The translations under genes and the position numbers were made by a program. A DNA stretch of 64,000 nucleotides from Chlamydoabsidia padenii. Taxonomy: Eukaryota > Mucoromycota > Mucoromycetes > Mucorales > Cunninghamellaceae. How positions within the stretch are numbered: position 1 is the stretch's first letter; each line of letters begins with the position of its first letter. The stretch covers positions 496,001-560,000 of the forward strand of contig JAIWND010000015.1 of NCBI GenBank assembly GCA_025330725.1. The letters are read 5' to 3'. A model generated the notes under the pieces. It made no database searches. It was not told where the DNA came from and saw only the letters and a list, made by a program, of their open reading frames with translations. Below, piece after piece: positions 25,499-41,240 of this stretch.

Positions 25499-26083
25499 AC
25501 AACCTGGTCAGTAAATGTTGGGTGATTTATAAGAGAGATTGAATAATTATAATTGAGCAAAGAGGAGAAGTGAGAAGAGAAAGGCCGACCCAGTTTGTTT
25601 TAATTTTTGTCCTGCGCCTTTGAAACCCCGACATCTGAGGGCAAAGACATTGCCATCCATCACTATACAGATTATAAAAAACCATACATGTACATATTAC
25701 CACTATTATAAAGTATCGAAGATGTATCTATCACCACTTATCATCAAGTTAAAGGGTTCACAAATAGTATAATATAACAAAAAGCGACCTGTCATCAAGA
25801 ACAAAGATGAACTATATATACTAGTGATATTTTCAGGTAATTAAAGGAAATTCATCCATCATGTTTGTCTATTCCTACTTATTACTTGACCAAATAGCAT
25901 CATTCCATTACTATTGTTTCTCATGATCTTGATCATCATGCATTAAGACTGACAGGTTCCATCGATCACGTCTATTGAGAACATTTGAAATTTTGAAACG
26001 CCGCCAACTGAGGGAATTGAAAAGGATTTTTTTTTTTCTTGTCGAGTGACTACCTCTCTTCTTCTTTCTCTTCATTCTTTAAC
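25499..26083. promoter_or_regulatory. Divergent promoter region of MMS22-like and RRP45 genes
   Basis: This 585-bp gap separates two divergent start codons. It holds two near-identical 23-bp elements in direct orientation, 25619-25641 and 25992-26014. Both have the form TTTGAAACnCCG followed by nCAnCTGAGGG (20 of 23 positions equal). One is about 120 bp from the MMS22 ATG and the other about 70 bp from the RRP45 ATG. A T-tract (26027-26037) follows the second. Confidence 0.5.
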
Positions 26084-27318
26084 ATGGTGAAAAACAGCGA
26101 TCCCAGTGTCAATGAAAACGAATTCTTGTTAGCTGCCTTGAAGGAACAGAAACGTACTGATGGACGTGGGATCTACGATGTGCGCTCAATAGATTTGGTG
26201 TTTGGCTCTGATTATGGACAGGTGCAAGTACAATTAGGCAGGACAAGGTGAGTTAACACGAAAAGGAAAGAAAAAAAAAATGGTTGACCGAACTCCTTTT
26301 ATGCTTCGACATGAATCACACACCATTATAGAATATCAGCAATAGTAACAGCACAAGTCGTTCGACCTCGTCAAGATAAACCCACAGAAGGCCAATTGAT
26401 CTTTAATACTGAAATCTCACCCATGGCAAGTCCTTCGTTTGAAGCTGGCAGGTAACACTATAATGAACTCTATAAAGAAAGTAGAATACGAACTAATCCC
26501 CTCTTTATGATATAACCTAGTCGATCGGAACAAGAAGTGATGATTAGTCGGTTGATTGAAAAATCCATGCGTCGTAGTCGAGCCATTGATACTGAAGGAT
26601 TATGTATTGTTGCTGGGGAAAAAGTATGGCAAATCCGGGTGGATCTTCACTTTTTGGATCATGATGGTAACTTGGTGGATTGTGCTTCAATCGCGGCTAT
26701 CACAGCACTTTTGCATTTCCGACGACCGGATGTCACAGTGGTGGGGGAAGAAGTTACAATTGTAAGTGAAGATTGATAATCAACTGTGGTAATGATGATG
26801 ATGATGATATTAATATAGTGATTATGACTTTTATTTATTTTATGTAGCACCCGATAGATCAACGCAATCCTGTACCTTTAAGCGTACATCATATACCAAT
26901 CTCGATCACATTTAACTTTTTTGATAATGGGTAAAATAGATAGGTAAACATGTATACACTTATTGATCATTCCCTTTCTTTTATATATATTAATATATAT
27001 ATGTAGAAACTTACTTGTGGTGGACCCAAGTTATTTGGAAGAACAAGTCAAACAAGGTGATATGACGATCACTATGAACATTCATAAGGAAATCTGTGCC
27101 TTGTCCAAAGCTGGTGGAATTCCTTTAGAAATGGATCAGCTGTTAAGATGCTCTCAAATTGCTCAAGTCAAAGTTGCTGATATATCTGAATTGATTCAAA
27201 AAGCATTGGAAGATGATAAAGCCTCCAGGTATGTTGACAAGAAAATAGGGGAAAAGATAAAATTATACTAAATGATTTTTTTTTTTTTTTTTTTTTTTTT
27301 GATAGGCAAATGAAGTAG
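26084..27318 (+). CDS. RRP45: RNA exosome subunit Rrp45/EXOSC9 (RNase PH fold)
   Basis: Six exons encode 280 residues: 26084-26247, 26332-26451, 26521-26761, 26848-26930, 27007-27228 and 27306-27318. The start N-E-x-E-F-L-L-A-A-L-K-E-Q-K-R-T-D-G-R-G is the Rrp45 signature. D-Y-G-Q-V-Q-V-Q-L-G-R-T-R, the E-G-L-C-I-V-A-G-E-K-V-W segment and the C-terminal RNase-PH domain 2 follow. Rrp45 is one of six RNase-PH-like ring subunits of the eukaryotic exosome, which is structural rather than catalytic in most eukaryotes, and acts in 3' RNA processing and decay. The last exon encodes only four residues (Q-M-K plus the shared codon) and the stop; the preceding intron holds a T-run. Confidence 0.93.
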
Positions 27319-27649
27319 TGTATAGCTGTAGATTACTCCCTTTATTATTACATTTGAAACAATAAAAATCACCATTTGCCATCAACCTCTTTGCGATAGC
27401 CTTAGTTTATGTGTAAAGGCTGCATGATCTTTGTCTTCCCCACAACCGGAAAGCTCACCAGAATTCGTATCCAGTTGACGTTGCTGATTGCATAACATTT
27501 ACAATTCCGCTTTTTCCCACGATTTGGGGATTTCTCACAGTGCCTTTTTTTCTTTCTTTTTTTAATTACCATTCTTCTCTTCTTTACTTCCCTCTCCCTT
27601 CCATTCTTTTTCTTCTTCACCTTATTATCTTTGTATACCTCATACCAAA
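27319..27649. other. Intergenic region
   Basis: 3' flank of RRP45 and promoter of the dehydrogenase E2 gene. CT- and T-rich sequence directly precedes the start; no further feature is seen. Confidence 0.4.
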
Positions 27650-29327
27650 ATGAATTTGTTGCGTTTGACACGACAACCATTATCTGCTTTGATCCGTCGA
27701 TCCTCAAGAACCAGCTCCTTACGAATGTTACACGTCAAGGTAAGATATTTGTGACCTGCTATATTAAACAAACGTTCTTACTTGTATTTAATATTGCACT
27801 ATGATAGGGAAGACAGACAACCACACTCGAAAAAAGGATACCTGCTACCTCAACATTATTATACCGTGACTTCCATACCAGTCTATTTCAACAAGCAACC
27901 AAGTCCTTTCTACTGGCAGACATTGGAGAAGGCATCACGGAATGTGAATTGATACAGTGGTAAGTACTAGATTGGCAGGCACTTATATAGATCATAATCA
28001 AACTCATCGTACTTTTTGAATCTTTTAGGTTTGTTGAACCTGGACATGAGGTGGCCGAATTCGACAAGATCTGCGAAGTGCAATCGGACAAAGCCTCGGT
28101 GGAAATAACTTCTCGGTACGCTGGTACGGTGACCAAGCTCTATCACGACGTACACGGCATTGCCAAGGTCGGACAACCTCTTGTGGATATTAAAGTGGAA
28201 GGTGATGAAGAACTGATGGATGCTGACTCAACATACTCTACCCGGGATTCCTCCATCAAGACATCAGTTACAAGTGAAGATTTGCCTAAACCTACCATCG
28301 ATGCATCAAAAGCACTTCAGTTCCCCTCTGTACGGCGGCTGACTGTGACAAATGGGATCAATATAAACGATATACAAGGAACTGGGAAAAATGGGACTGT
28401 CCTTAAAGGAGATGTCATTGATTATATTAATAACTTGTCAACACAAGGTAATGATAGATAATAATACGTGTGCCAACACTTGAATTCGCTCACTAATTAT
28501 CTTTTATATATATATATATAATAGAAAACGCACCCAAAACATCAGTAAAGGATTCACAAGACTTATCAACAACTCTAGTAACATCCAACTCTGGTACCGA
28601 CACAACAGCTTCACTATCTATTATACAAAAAGCCATGTTCAAGACAATGACAGCTTCCCTGGCGATTCCTCAACTTGGATACAAGGATGAAATCGAATTG
28701 GACGCCGCCACAAAGTACCGATCCGCCCTGAACGAACACATCGCCAAGAACCCCACCATGTATCCCTTCAAGAAGATCTCATACCTTCCTATCTTTGTCA
28801 AGAGTCTATCCATTGCCTTGTCCTACTATCCTATCATGAATGCTCGTATTGCCGGGGATCCAACTGATGTGAACTCTCTCGAAATCGTCTATCGTGATGC
28901 CCATAACGTTGGCGTGGCCATGGATACTCCACAAGGTTTGATCGTCCCTAATATTAAGAATGTGCAATCAAAAACGATCTTTGAAGTGGCTGCTGAACTT
29001 TATCGATTGATGGAACTGGGTAAATCGAACGCAATCCCTTTGCAGGACCTTCAAGGTGGTACGATCTCTCTCTCCAACATTGGTACCATCTCTGGTACTT
29101 ATGCTAATCCTGTCATTGTCTCCTCAGAACTGGCTATTGTTGCTCTGGGGAAAATGCAAAAGTTACCTCGGTTTAATGATGATGGAAAGGTTGTGTCTAA
29201 ACAAATTTTGCCTATTAGTTGGTCGGCAGATCATAGGATCATTGATGGTGCGACGGTCGCTCGATTTGGTAACTCTTGGAAGACCCTCATTGAAAACCCT
29301 GCTTTGTTGACCAGCGAATTGCGGTGA
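27650..29327 (+). CDS. Branched-chain 2-oxoacid dehydrogenase E2 (dihydrolipoyl transacylase)
   Basis: Four exons (27650-27739, 27808-27959, 28029-28447, 28525-29327) encode 487 residues. The Arg/Ser-rich start without acidic residues is a mitochondrial presequence. The lipoyl domain begins F-L-L-A-D-I-G-E-G-I-T-E-C-E and carries the lipoyl lysine in E-V-Q-S-D-K-A-S-V-E-I. A peripheral-subunit-binding domain (P-S-V-R-R-L...I-N-I-N-D-I-Q-G-T-G-K-N-G) follows. The catalytic acyltransferase domain ends with the active-site motif D-H-R-I-I-D-G. The D-I-G-E-G-I-T-E and D-K-A-S-V-E-I patterns point to the branched-chain complex rather than the pyruvate or 2-oxoglutarate complexes. It transfers acyl groups from E1 to CoA in valine, leucine and isoleucine breakdown. 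Confidence 0.92.
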
Positions 29328-29713
29328 ATAGACATAATAACTTTGGATTAGAATACATTAGAATAGTAGAGCGGGGCGTTGTTTTAATGAATAAAAGTAC
29401 CTCTTCACACTAAATGTTTAAATTCCGACTTTTTTGGGCGACAGAAAAGCACATTTTGTAAATTCCGTCTTTTGTTTTTTTTTCTTTCCTTCCTATCCTA
29501 AATACGTACCCCATTCTTCTATTTAATTGTTTTATAATATATACCGCGTCATTAGAAAAGCTACTACTAATTGATAAACACCAACGGTACTTCTTATTGA
29601 CCATCTTATCCATTCCTCTTCCTTCATTAGAACAAACTTTTGGCATTTGTGTCGAGGGTTTATCATCAATCAAGGCACCTTTTATACTCCCCTTCCTCTC
29701 TCTTCTATTATAA
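29328..29713. other. Intergenic region
   Basis: 3' flank of the E2 gene and promoter of MED25. A motif-like TTTAAATTCCGAC lies at 29418-29430; no other feature is evident. Confidence 0.35.
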
Positions 29714-33815
<4,102 letters not shown>

Positions 33816-34905
33816 GTCCCCTACTGCATTATATCACATTCATTTTACATTATATTTTTTTAGTTATAGTATCACACAACCTTACACTTACTAGGACACT
33901 CAACCCCCAACCCTTTTGTATCATCTACCCATCATCCCCTTCTTCCTAGTTAGACCTTTTACTTCTTTTTAATAAACATTATGTGTGTAAATATCAATTA
34001 TGGTAACTTTGGTAGTTGTTGCTTATCCATCTTTTTTTTTTTTTTTTTGTTTGTTGCATGGATACATTAATGATGGTGATGCAAATAAACGGTGATACTT
34101 GAAAACGAAATCGAGGGATACAAACATTTTTTAGGAATGCGGAATACGAAAATAAATGTTATTTCTTTTTTCGCAACCTGACAATCTATTTTAAGATTTA
34201 ATTTTTTCTCTTCTCAACAACAATGAACTCCGACATTCAATGTCTTTAAACGAAAACCCATTCAGCAAAAACAAGTGGATGTGGTGGTGATTCAATGTAA
34301 GAAGAGAGTGGTACCATTTTTAAAATGGCATGTCGACGACAACCCATGTGTACTTTTAAGATTGGACCTATAAATACTCAAAGTGGTAGACAAGTTATAA
34401 GAATGAATGTCACACTGCATACATGGAAGGTAAATCGTTCTTCGAAATGGAGTTGCTATGTGTAATCATAAATCAGATCGTTCTGGGCACTCTTCCTCAT
34501 TGAACATCCTGTCGTTGAAGGGCATTTTCCTTCTGTTTGATCGAAGATGAGGAACGAGGGTCATCTAGTTGATTGATTCATCAAACTTTTTAGGATTGAA
34601 GTGGGTGGCACGTTTTTTTTTTGTCTTTCAAGAAAAGGACCAATAGTCATTGGTTATTTCAAATAAGTGAGCATTAGGTGGAACCAGGAAGTAGCCACCA
34701 TTGAAAGAGGTGCCCTGGTTTTGGAAAGTGGCCCTTTCCTCTTATTTCCCTTTTTGAATATCGGCATTTCAATCCATGCATATATAACCTGATCGATCCT
34801 TTACTTTTTTTTTTTCTTCCCTCTACTTTATTTCATCCCACCATACCCTTTCCCCTCTTTTCCCTTCCCCTTCCTTTTTTTTTTATTTTTATTTGAAACA
34901 AAAGA
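33816..34905. other. Intergenic region upstream of the GH16 gene
   Basis: No gene is seen in 1.09 kb. A T-run lies at about 34031-34049. A CGG-type element TCGGCATTTCAATC (34761-34774) sits about 135 bp before the GH16 start and is followed by CT/T-rich sequence. Confidence 0.4.
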
Positions 34906-35836
34906 ATGTACACCAAAGTACTTTCCATCCTTCTCCTCTTGACATTGGCACTCGTGTCAGCCAGTGACTTGGAAGCCCGTGGTAAATGCAAAGCCATGAA
35001 AACCGATTTCCGTAAATCTCATGCAGGTTGGAAAGCTCTGGATTCTTCCAAAATGTATGCGTTTACCAAAAATGGTCTCGAATTGAAGTTGTTGAAGCCC
35101 AAGAAATACATTCGAAAGATCGACCCTGCTACCAGTAAGTCTTGTACCCCTGAATATTCAAATCCAGGTATTCAAATCCCGCCATTTTTTTAATGAATAG
35201 AATTGCCTTATAACGTCTATGCTGGTGATGGTGCTACCTTCAACTACACTACTTATCTTCAATATGGTTCTTTCTCTGCCACAATAAAGCCCGCCACTGT
35301 GCCTGGTGCTGTCACTGCTTTCATTGGCATTGGTAATGGTGGTGATGAAATCGATTACGAATTCTTGGGCGGTAACAAGGATAATATCCAGTAAGTCAAT
35401 TCCCCCCCCCAAAAAAAAAAACAGATTTTATATTAACTCTTCTTCCCATTTACAGATCCAACATATTTTGGGGTAAAAAAATCACTTATGGTGTCAACAG
35501 CGGCATTCACGCCCTTCCTAATAATGCTTTGCCTGGATCTGCTTACCATAAATACACTATCAACTGGACTCCTACTCAAATCCAATGGCTTATCGATAAT
35601 AAACTTGTCCGTACCAAGACTCGCGAAAGTACCCGTGATGCCAGTGGTCAATACGAATACCCTAGCGAACCTTTGTAAGTCAGATGCTGCTTTTGTCGAT
35701 ACACACACACACTCTCTCATTCATTTTCTCCCTTCATGATAGACGTATCCAACTTGGGCTTTGGGATGCTTCCACTGCTCCTTATACTGCTCAATGGGCC
35801 CATGGTCCTATCGACGTAAGTGGCATTAGAGATTAT

Positions 35837-35869
<33 letters not shown>

Positions 35870-35972
35870 TCGCTCGCTTGCTCACTCTTTTTTCTTTCTT
35901 ATTTAGTGGAGCAAACAAAAGACCCAGGTCAAAGCATACATTAGAGATGTTACTATCTCTTGTCCCAAGTAA
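34906..35972 (+). CDS. CRH-type GH16 cell-wall transglycosylase
   Basis: Five exons (34906-35134, 35201-35390, 35456-35674, 35743-35815, 35907-35972) encode 258 residues. A signal peptide (L-S-I-L-L-L-L-T-L-A-L-V-S-A) precedes a GH16 domain with the catalytic motif G-D-E-I-D-Y-E-F-L-G. Later blocks include N-I-F-W-G, Y-T-I-N-W-T-P-T-Q-I-Q-W-L-I-D and W-D-A-S-T-A-P-Y. These are typical of the Crh1/Utr2 family, which joins chitin to beta-glucan in the wall. It ends right after the domain (T-I-S-C-P-K) with no GPI tail or chitin-binding module, so it should be secreted or held only non-covalently. The first intron contains a copy of TTCAAATCCCGCC. The last intron contains a long A-run. Confidence 0.9.
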
Positions 35973-36357
35973 ATGGACTTGCCTACATGTAGTTTTTAAT
36001 TCACTGTAATAAAATCTCTCTTTCATGCAAATGATCATTCAAATCCCGCCACTACTAACATTACATCTATTCAAAAAACATTAATAAACGCCATCATGCC
36101 ATATATCTTACCTTTTCAATATTGATATAAATAATGTTATGATGTTTCTTTACTTTACTATCATGCATTGGGTTTATCAATGGGGCTGTATTTGTGGTAG
36201 TTTGTGCTTCGACAGCCCTTCTCCTCCATGCTTATTTCGATTTCAAATGCCGCTACAATGTGTTTAGCGCTATTAAAGTCACGGCGGCGGGCAAAAATAA
36301 AAAGTGCATCTCTTTCCTCTATTCTTTTTTTTTTTTTTTAAACACACATATCATATA
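35973..36357. other. Intergenic region with the PPIH promoter
   Basis: Holds TTCAAATCCCGCC (36039-36051), TTTCAAATGCCGC (36241-36253) and a GGCGGCGGGCAAAAAT block (36283-36298), followed by a T-tract (36325-36339) just before the PPIH start. Confidence 0.4.
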
Positions 36358-37360
36358 ATGTCTCAAGTGGAACGACCTGTTGTCTTTTTTGACATTTCCA
36401 TTGGTGATGTTGCTGTTGGACGTATGAAGATGGAACTCTTCTCTGATATTGTACCCAAGACTGCAGAAAACTTCAGGTAAGCCTCTTCTAGACGAATGAC
36501 AATATACCCTTTTTTCTTTCTTACTTACCCTCTTCTTTTTTACGTGTACTTTGATGAGATAGACAACTTTGTACAGGTGAATATAGGTAAGTGCTGATTC
36601 GAAAGATTGAATTGAACACTCACACTTTTTAACTTTTTGCCTATATCCTGTAGACGTAATGGACAGCCTCAGGGATACAAGAACTCAGTCTTCCACAGGT
36701 AAGGAGATATTTGCTGATAATCAAACGCGGTGAATCTATAACGACATATAACCTACTAACTCTATCCTTTTTGATAAGAGTGATCAAGGACTTTATGTGT
36801 CAAGGAGGGGATGTGGTAAAAGGTGATGGCACAGGGTCACTCAGTATCTACGGTGAAAAGTTTGCTGATGAAAACTTTGAAATGAAACATACTGGTGCTG
36901 GATTATTATCAATGGTAGGTCGTTGGGAGGTGTTACAAAACATCTCGCTCATTACTATACCTTCTTAATCGATAGGCCAACTCGGGACCCAACTCAAATG
37001 GCTGTCAGGTAAAGCAATAAGAAAGAAAAAAAAAAAGAGTATTTATTACATGTATTAATTGGATTCTCCTCTAGTTCTTTATTACCTGCGACAAATGTGA
37101 CTTTTTGGATGGAAAACATGTCGTGTTTGGTCGACTTATTGATGGTCTCTTAACATTGCGCAAAATTGGTAAGTAAACAGCATGAATACAAGAACCAATC
37201 TAATTATCTATTTTAGAAAATGTATCCACTGGACCTCAAAATCGACCCAAGCTTCCAGTCAAAATCACAGGTAATAAAGCAGATAAAGAAGTATCAAGTT
37301 TAATATAAAAAAAATTACTAACCATTTGACTCTTTTATGATAGAATGTGGACAAATGTAG
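36358..37360 (+). CDS. PPIH: Cyclophilin H-type peptidyl-prolyl isomerase (U4/U6 snRNP)
   Basis: Eight exons encode 173 residues: 36358-36476, 36563-36586, 36654-36698, 36779-36914, 36976-37008, 37075-37168, 37217-37270 and 37344-37360. The protein is a single cyclophilin domain from V-F-F-D-I-S-I-G to I-T-E-C-G-Q-M. The active-site run [14 protein letters not shown] is present, with [12 protein letters not shown] and D-G-K-H-V-V-F-G. The [10 protein letters not shown] insert and overall sequence match cyclophilin H (USA-CyP), which binds Prp4 in the U4/U6.U5 tri-snRNP. Exon 2 is only 24 nt and the intron 37169-37216 is 48 nt, the shortest well-supported one in the window. Confidence 0.92.
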
Positions 37361-37608
37361 TATATATAGACTGGGTGTTAATAGAATTCTGTCATTAAAT
37401 CAAATAAAGACTGGGTGGTGTTTGGTTTTATGTAGATCACATTCTTCTTTTAGTCCAAATGGATGATGACTTTTGGTGACGTTGCACAAATTTCGCTGGA
37501 TGGACTTTTTTATTTTTATTTTTTTTTTTTGCACAGCGCCTCAAATCTTTCTTCTTCCTCTCTCACTTTACTCCCCGCATCCCTCATCTCTACTTTTTTA
37601 TCTTGCTT

Positions 37609-37711
37609 ATGGAAACAACAACATATGCAAAGAATAAGGATGCTTCCTTTAAAAGTTGGTGGAAACGAAAAACTCAAAACAAGAATCCCAATCAAAAACA
37701 AGATGGTAAAG

Positions 37712-37742
<31 letters not shown>

Positions 37743-39083
37743 CTTGATTAAACCAAGGACAAGCGACTTGATACTAACTGTTATGGTCTTTTTACTCATA
37801 TAGAATCTGGACAAATCTTTGGTGTACCTTTGGCAGAAAGTGTGGACAATGCACGCGCTGCAATTGCTTATGCTGACGACAATGTACAATATATGGGCTA
37901 TATTCCTTTGTTGATTGCAAAATGTGGTAGCTTCTTGAAGGAGGAAGGTAAGTTGAACAATCAATAAAGAGGATGTGGAGGGGAGGGGAGGGAAGGGGGG
38001 ATAATAGTATAAACATTAACTGACCAACTTATCTAGCTCTCTATACTGAAGGTATATTCAGAATGAGCGGAAGGTAAGTAACGATATTATCTTAACACTT
38101 TAAACTAAACTGATTCTTTTATATATGTATATGTATATAGTGCCAAGCGTATTGGGGAACTACAACAGATATTTAACACAGCACCTGATTATGGACGACA
38201 ACTCAACTGGAAAGGATATTCCGTACACGACACAGCCAACGTACTAAGACGGTATTTAAATTACTTGCCTGAACCTGTTATTGTACAAGAATTATGTCGA
38301 CCCTTCCAACTGGTCATTGGTAAGAGTCTGGAACAGAATTTGATGTTCCACAATTGTGATATCTCTATGATTTGATTAACCCTCTTCTTCTTTAATTACT
38401 TAGAGCAGCCTATTAGTGACGAAGAAAAAGTGAAAGAATACCAACGACTGATTGAACAACTACCACAAATGCATCAATTCCTATTATTCTACTTGTTGGA
38501 TCTTCTCTTTTTATTCAGTCAAAATGGACACATTACACGAATGGATACCTTCAACTTGGCATCTGTCTTTACCCCGGGCATCTTGATGGATCCGGAATGT
38601 AGTATGGATCCTGCTCACTATAAAACATCACAAAAGGCGGTACAATTCCTGATCGAACACCAATTATGCTTCCAAATGCCGAAATCATCCTTATTTCGAC
38701 GATCAACTGATGATCAACCTACTGGACAAACAACACCTGCTACTATTCATCATCCTACAACAACAAATACACCTCTACCACCACCACCACCACCACCACC
38801 AATATCGACACCAACACCTTCCAAATCATCAGAGTCCAATTCACCAGCCTATATTACTCAATCAGACAATCAAAAAACTCTTTTTACTTTTACTCCTTCC
38901 TCGGCTATGCACCCTTCCGTATCATCATCCACCAAACACAGCCCTGTCTCAACATACCCAAGGGATGATCATTCATCATCACTACATCGATCTAAAACTC
39001 TACCTGTTAAACGATCAAAATATGGTGGTAATGATCCTCTACAAGTAGTACAATTCAACAAACCTATGATAGATAGCACCTGA
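37609..39083 (+). CDS. RhoGAP domain protein
   Basis: Five exons (37609-37705, 37804-37947, 38037-38073, 38141-38319, 38404-39083) encode 378 residues. A basic N-terminus (K-S-W-W-K-R-K) is followed by I-F-G-V-P-L and the RhoGAP fold. The catalytic arginine finger is in E-G-I-F-R-M-S-G. The other hallmarks are L-R-R-Y-L-N-Y-L-P-E-P-V-I, L-L-D-L-L-F-L-F-S and N-L-A-S-V-F-T-P-G. It should stimulate GTP hydrolysis by a Rho/Cdc42-type GTPase and so limit polarity or wall-integrity signalling. The C-terminal ~130 residues are Pro/Ser/Thr-rich, probably disordered. The first intron has a (TA)n run. Confidence 0.9.
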
Positions 39084-40220
39084 TTATATATTATTATTAT
39101 TATTATTACCACTATTTTTACTTTTATTACTCTTCCTCCCTTCCCAAAATCATTGTATTTATTTTATGTCTCATTCCATATATAGTATATCCTTTTATCT
39201 CTCCTTCTCTCTTTTTTTTTTTTTGTTTTTGTCTTGATGATTCAATCATATCGAATAAAACCTTTTTTTTATATTTTTATTTAAACTGTCCTTGGGTGAA
39301 TGATCGTGGTGTGGGATCACAATGTGCTGGAGCTTGTACCTAGAATGCAGATGATTCACTCTCCACTTCAAAGATGTTGTTATATTACTGGATGTGTTGA
39401 TAAAAATACATGTATGATATCTTTTTTGATCTAAACATAACCACTGTGAACTATGATAGCATACAATAAAAAATCATAATGACACCAAGGTTTCGATCAA
39501 CTTACACTGCAATTTTAATCACCGACAATCTCTACCTACGAACTTTTTTGTTTTCCCTTCCTTTTTTTTTTCCTTCCTCTCCTTTTTGATTACACTCCTC
39601 TTATTTTTACAGACGCTGCCCAATTCCCTCATTTATGTAAACCAAGCTTTTAAAGAAACACAATACTACAGCAATCCTGATCTATTATGGGTGGGACCAG
39701 CATAAATAAATTCTTCAACAACAATAACAACAACATTACTAATCAAGTAGTAAAGTAAGTCCATGTCGAACAAGAAACATGAATCGATCTTGTCAGCTAC
39801 AACCCAATGGATTAACCGATTCGAAAACAACATCACTCAGGTTTCTGGAAAAAAAAAAGGGGGGGTACCCACCTTGGCGGCGGAACGGGATCAACGGATA
39901 ATACGGCTCGGTGATTTACACACTCATGGATCAAGTCTTGGCGAATAAAGAATTTGACAACTTGGTGGATGAACTTTTAGTATGTATGTAAAATAAATAA
40001 AAAGATATAGGACAGCATAACTAATAAAACTCTTCGCCATTTTAAGTGAACTAGATAAAGTCAAGTCAATAATGATAATGGTGGCCTTGACGAAAACCTA
40101 GGAAATCCAATCGGCGATGTGTTGTTTTACTTGATATTGACCGAAACTTTGTTGAATAATAAAAAAATATGGTTTGTCTTGACTTGTGTCTTTTTTTATT
40201 TATTTATTACCCCACATGCA
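39084..40220. other. Gene-poor stretch with decayed coding fragments
   Basis: Several short frames look protein-like but cannot be joined. One is M-G-G-T-S-I-N-K-F-F at 39689. Another is M-S-N-K-K-H-E-S-I-L-S-A-T-T-Q-W-I-N-R-F from 39763. A third is Y-T-L-M-D-Q-V-L-A-N-K-E-F-D-N-L-V-D-E-L-L near 39917-39979. They lie in different frames and a G-homopolymer interrupts them. They may be remnants of a 5' part of the next gene or of an unrelated gene. Confidence 0.3.
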
Positions 40221-40586
40221 ATGTATCCATATAAACCTTCAGATCCAATACAGAGGTTATGGAGGAAAATGTCACATGTCTTTAAAAAAAGAACCACCGG
40301 GAATGTCCAAACAGTGATAACTCTACCAACACCGTCTATCCTTCCACCAACAGTACCAAAAGTTATGCTACGTCGAAGACACAAATCATTACAAAAAGAA
40401 AAAAATGACATTGACCATAAGGGTACGCTCTTGATCCCTCCATTCAGTCCTACTTACTGCCACCCTAATAGCTTCTCCTATTCCAATTTCTATATGAAAC
40501 TTCCTGATGGTCGCTGGATGATCAGGTTTCGTGATGGAAATCGATGTATTCTCAGAACAGATTTTATTAGTGGCACAATGATTTAG
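40221..40586 (+). CDS. Small hypothetical protein, possibly the 3' exon of a larger or broken gene
   Basis: An open frame of 121 codons from ATG: M-Y-P-Y-K-P-S-D-P-I-Q-R-L-W-R-K. The C-terminal part P-D-G-R-W-M-I-R-F-R-D-G-N-R-C-I-L-R-T-D-F-I looks conserved in style and resembles an uncharacterised fungal protein, but I cannot name a family. The frame stays open upstream to about 40059 (L-D-E-N-L-G-N-P-I-G-D-V), without a start or a clear acceptor. Either the true gene begins earlier or the 5' part has decayed. Confidence 0.45.
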   Translation: MYPYKPSDPIQRLWRKMSHVFKKRTTGNVQTVITLPTPSILPPTVPKVMLRRRHKSLQKEKNDIDHKGTLLIPPFSPTYCHPNSFSYSNFYMKLPDGRWMIRFRDGNRCILRTDFISGTMI

Positions 40587-40748
40587 TCTTCTTCAATTAT
40601 AAACGGTCGGAGATCGTCGACTGGCGTCCATTTGGGCTCTATCTAGCGTTTTATATTGATTGGGCATTGACGGGTGGTATTATGTAGGCATTGATTTTAG
40701 CATGAATAGCGGAATTAAAATTCTAAAATGGGCAAAGAAAAAGAAATG

Positions 40749-40915
40749 CTAGAGCACTACTCGCTCAATTGTTAGCAGATGCTAATGAATAAAGTGGTGA
40801 TGTGTATACCATGGCAAATTCCCAACATACTTTACCGCAAGAGCAAAGCACCAAGTCCCTTGTGACAGTCAGTCCAAGTTTACAATGAGTTTTACCTGTC
40901 TTTTGTAAAAATGGT
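40749..40915 (+). repeat. Diverged repeat, copy A
   Basis: One of four related ~165-175 bp segments sharing GATGCTAATGA, an (A)AGTG(A/G)(C/T)(C/G)ATG block, a TTTAC(C/A) block and an ending like TTTTACC(C)TG(A/T)CTTTTGT. Copy A starts with an open stretch that can be read A-L-L-A-Q-L-L-A-D-A-N-E-stop. Confidence 0.5.
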
Positions 40916-40939
40916 GCGAAAAGGGAACCAACTCTTCGT

Positions 40940-40953
40940 TTTCGAATCCCGCC
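40940..40953 (+). promoter_or_regulatory. Isolated TTTCGAATCCCGCC motif
   Basis: A full copy of the recurrent element between repeat copies A and B, not near a recognised start codon. It also resembles the core of a polymerase III B-box (TTCGAATCC). Confidence 0.3.
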
Positions 40954-40957
40954 TAGA

Positions 40958-41117
40958 GTTGGAAGAAGCCTTACTCGCTCAATTGCCACCCGATGCTAAT
41001 GATTAAAGTGGCCATGTAAACACTTTGGCCCATTTCCTACATAATTTACCGCAAAATTCAAGCAGCAAGACCCCTTTCTCAAGCAGTCCAAGCTTGCATT
41101 GACTTTTATCTATCCTC
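40958..41117 (+). repeat. Diverged repeat, copy B
   Basis: Related to copy A. It starts with a frame readable as E-E-A-L-L-A-Q-L-P-P-D-A-N-D-stop, then AAAGTGGCCATG, then a block related to TTTACCGCAA and a tail like that of copy A. Confidence 0.5.
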
Positions 41118-41240
41118 TCTACCCAGTTTCTCGCCGTGGCCCATCCTTTGTGCAGGAACTCACTCTACTCTAGTTTGTAAAGTTTCTCTCTACCCCGCTT
41201 CTCCCTGTGTCTTCCTCTTAGCGGAGGCACTCACTCTGTC
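41110..41240 (+). repeat. Short imperfect tandem duplication
   Basis: Two ~60-bp units both run from TCTCTACC(C) through TTCTC(G/C) to CACTC(T). They start near 41115 and near 41188. Diverged; no coding meaning seen. Confidence 0.3.
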
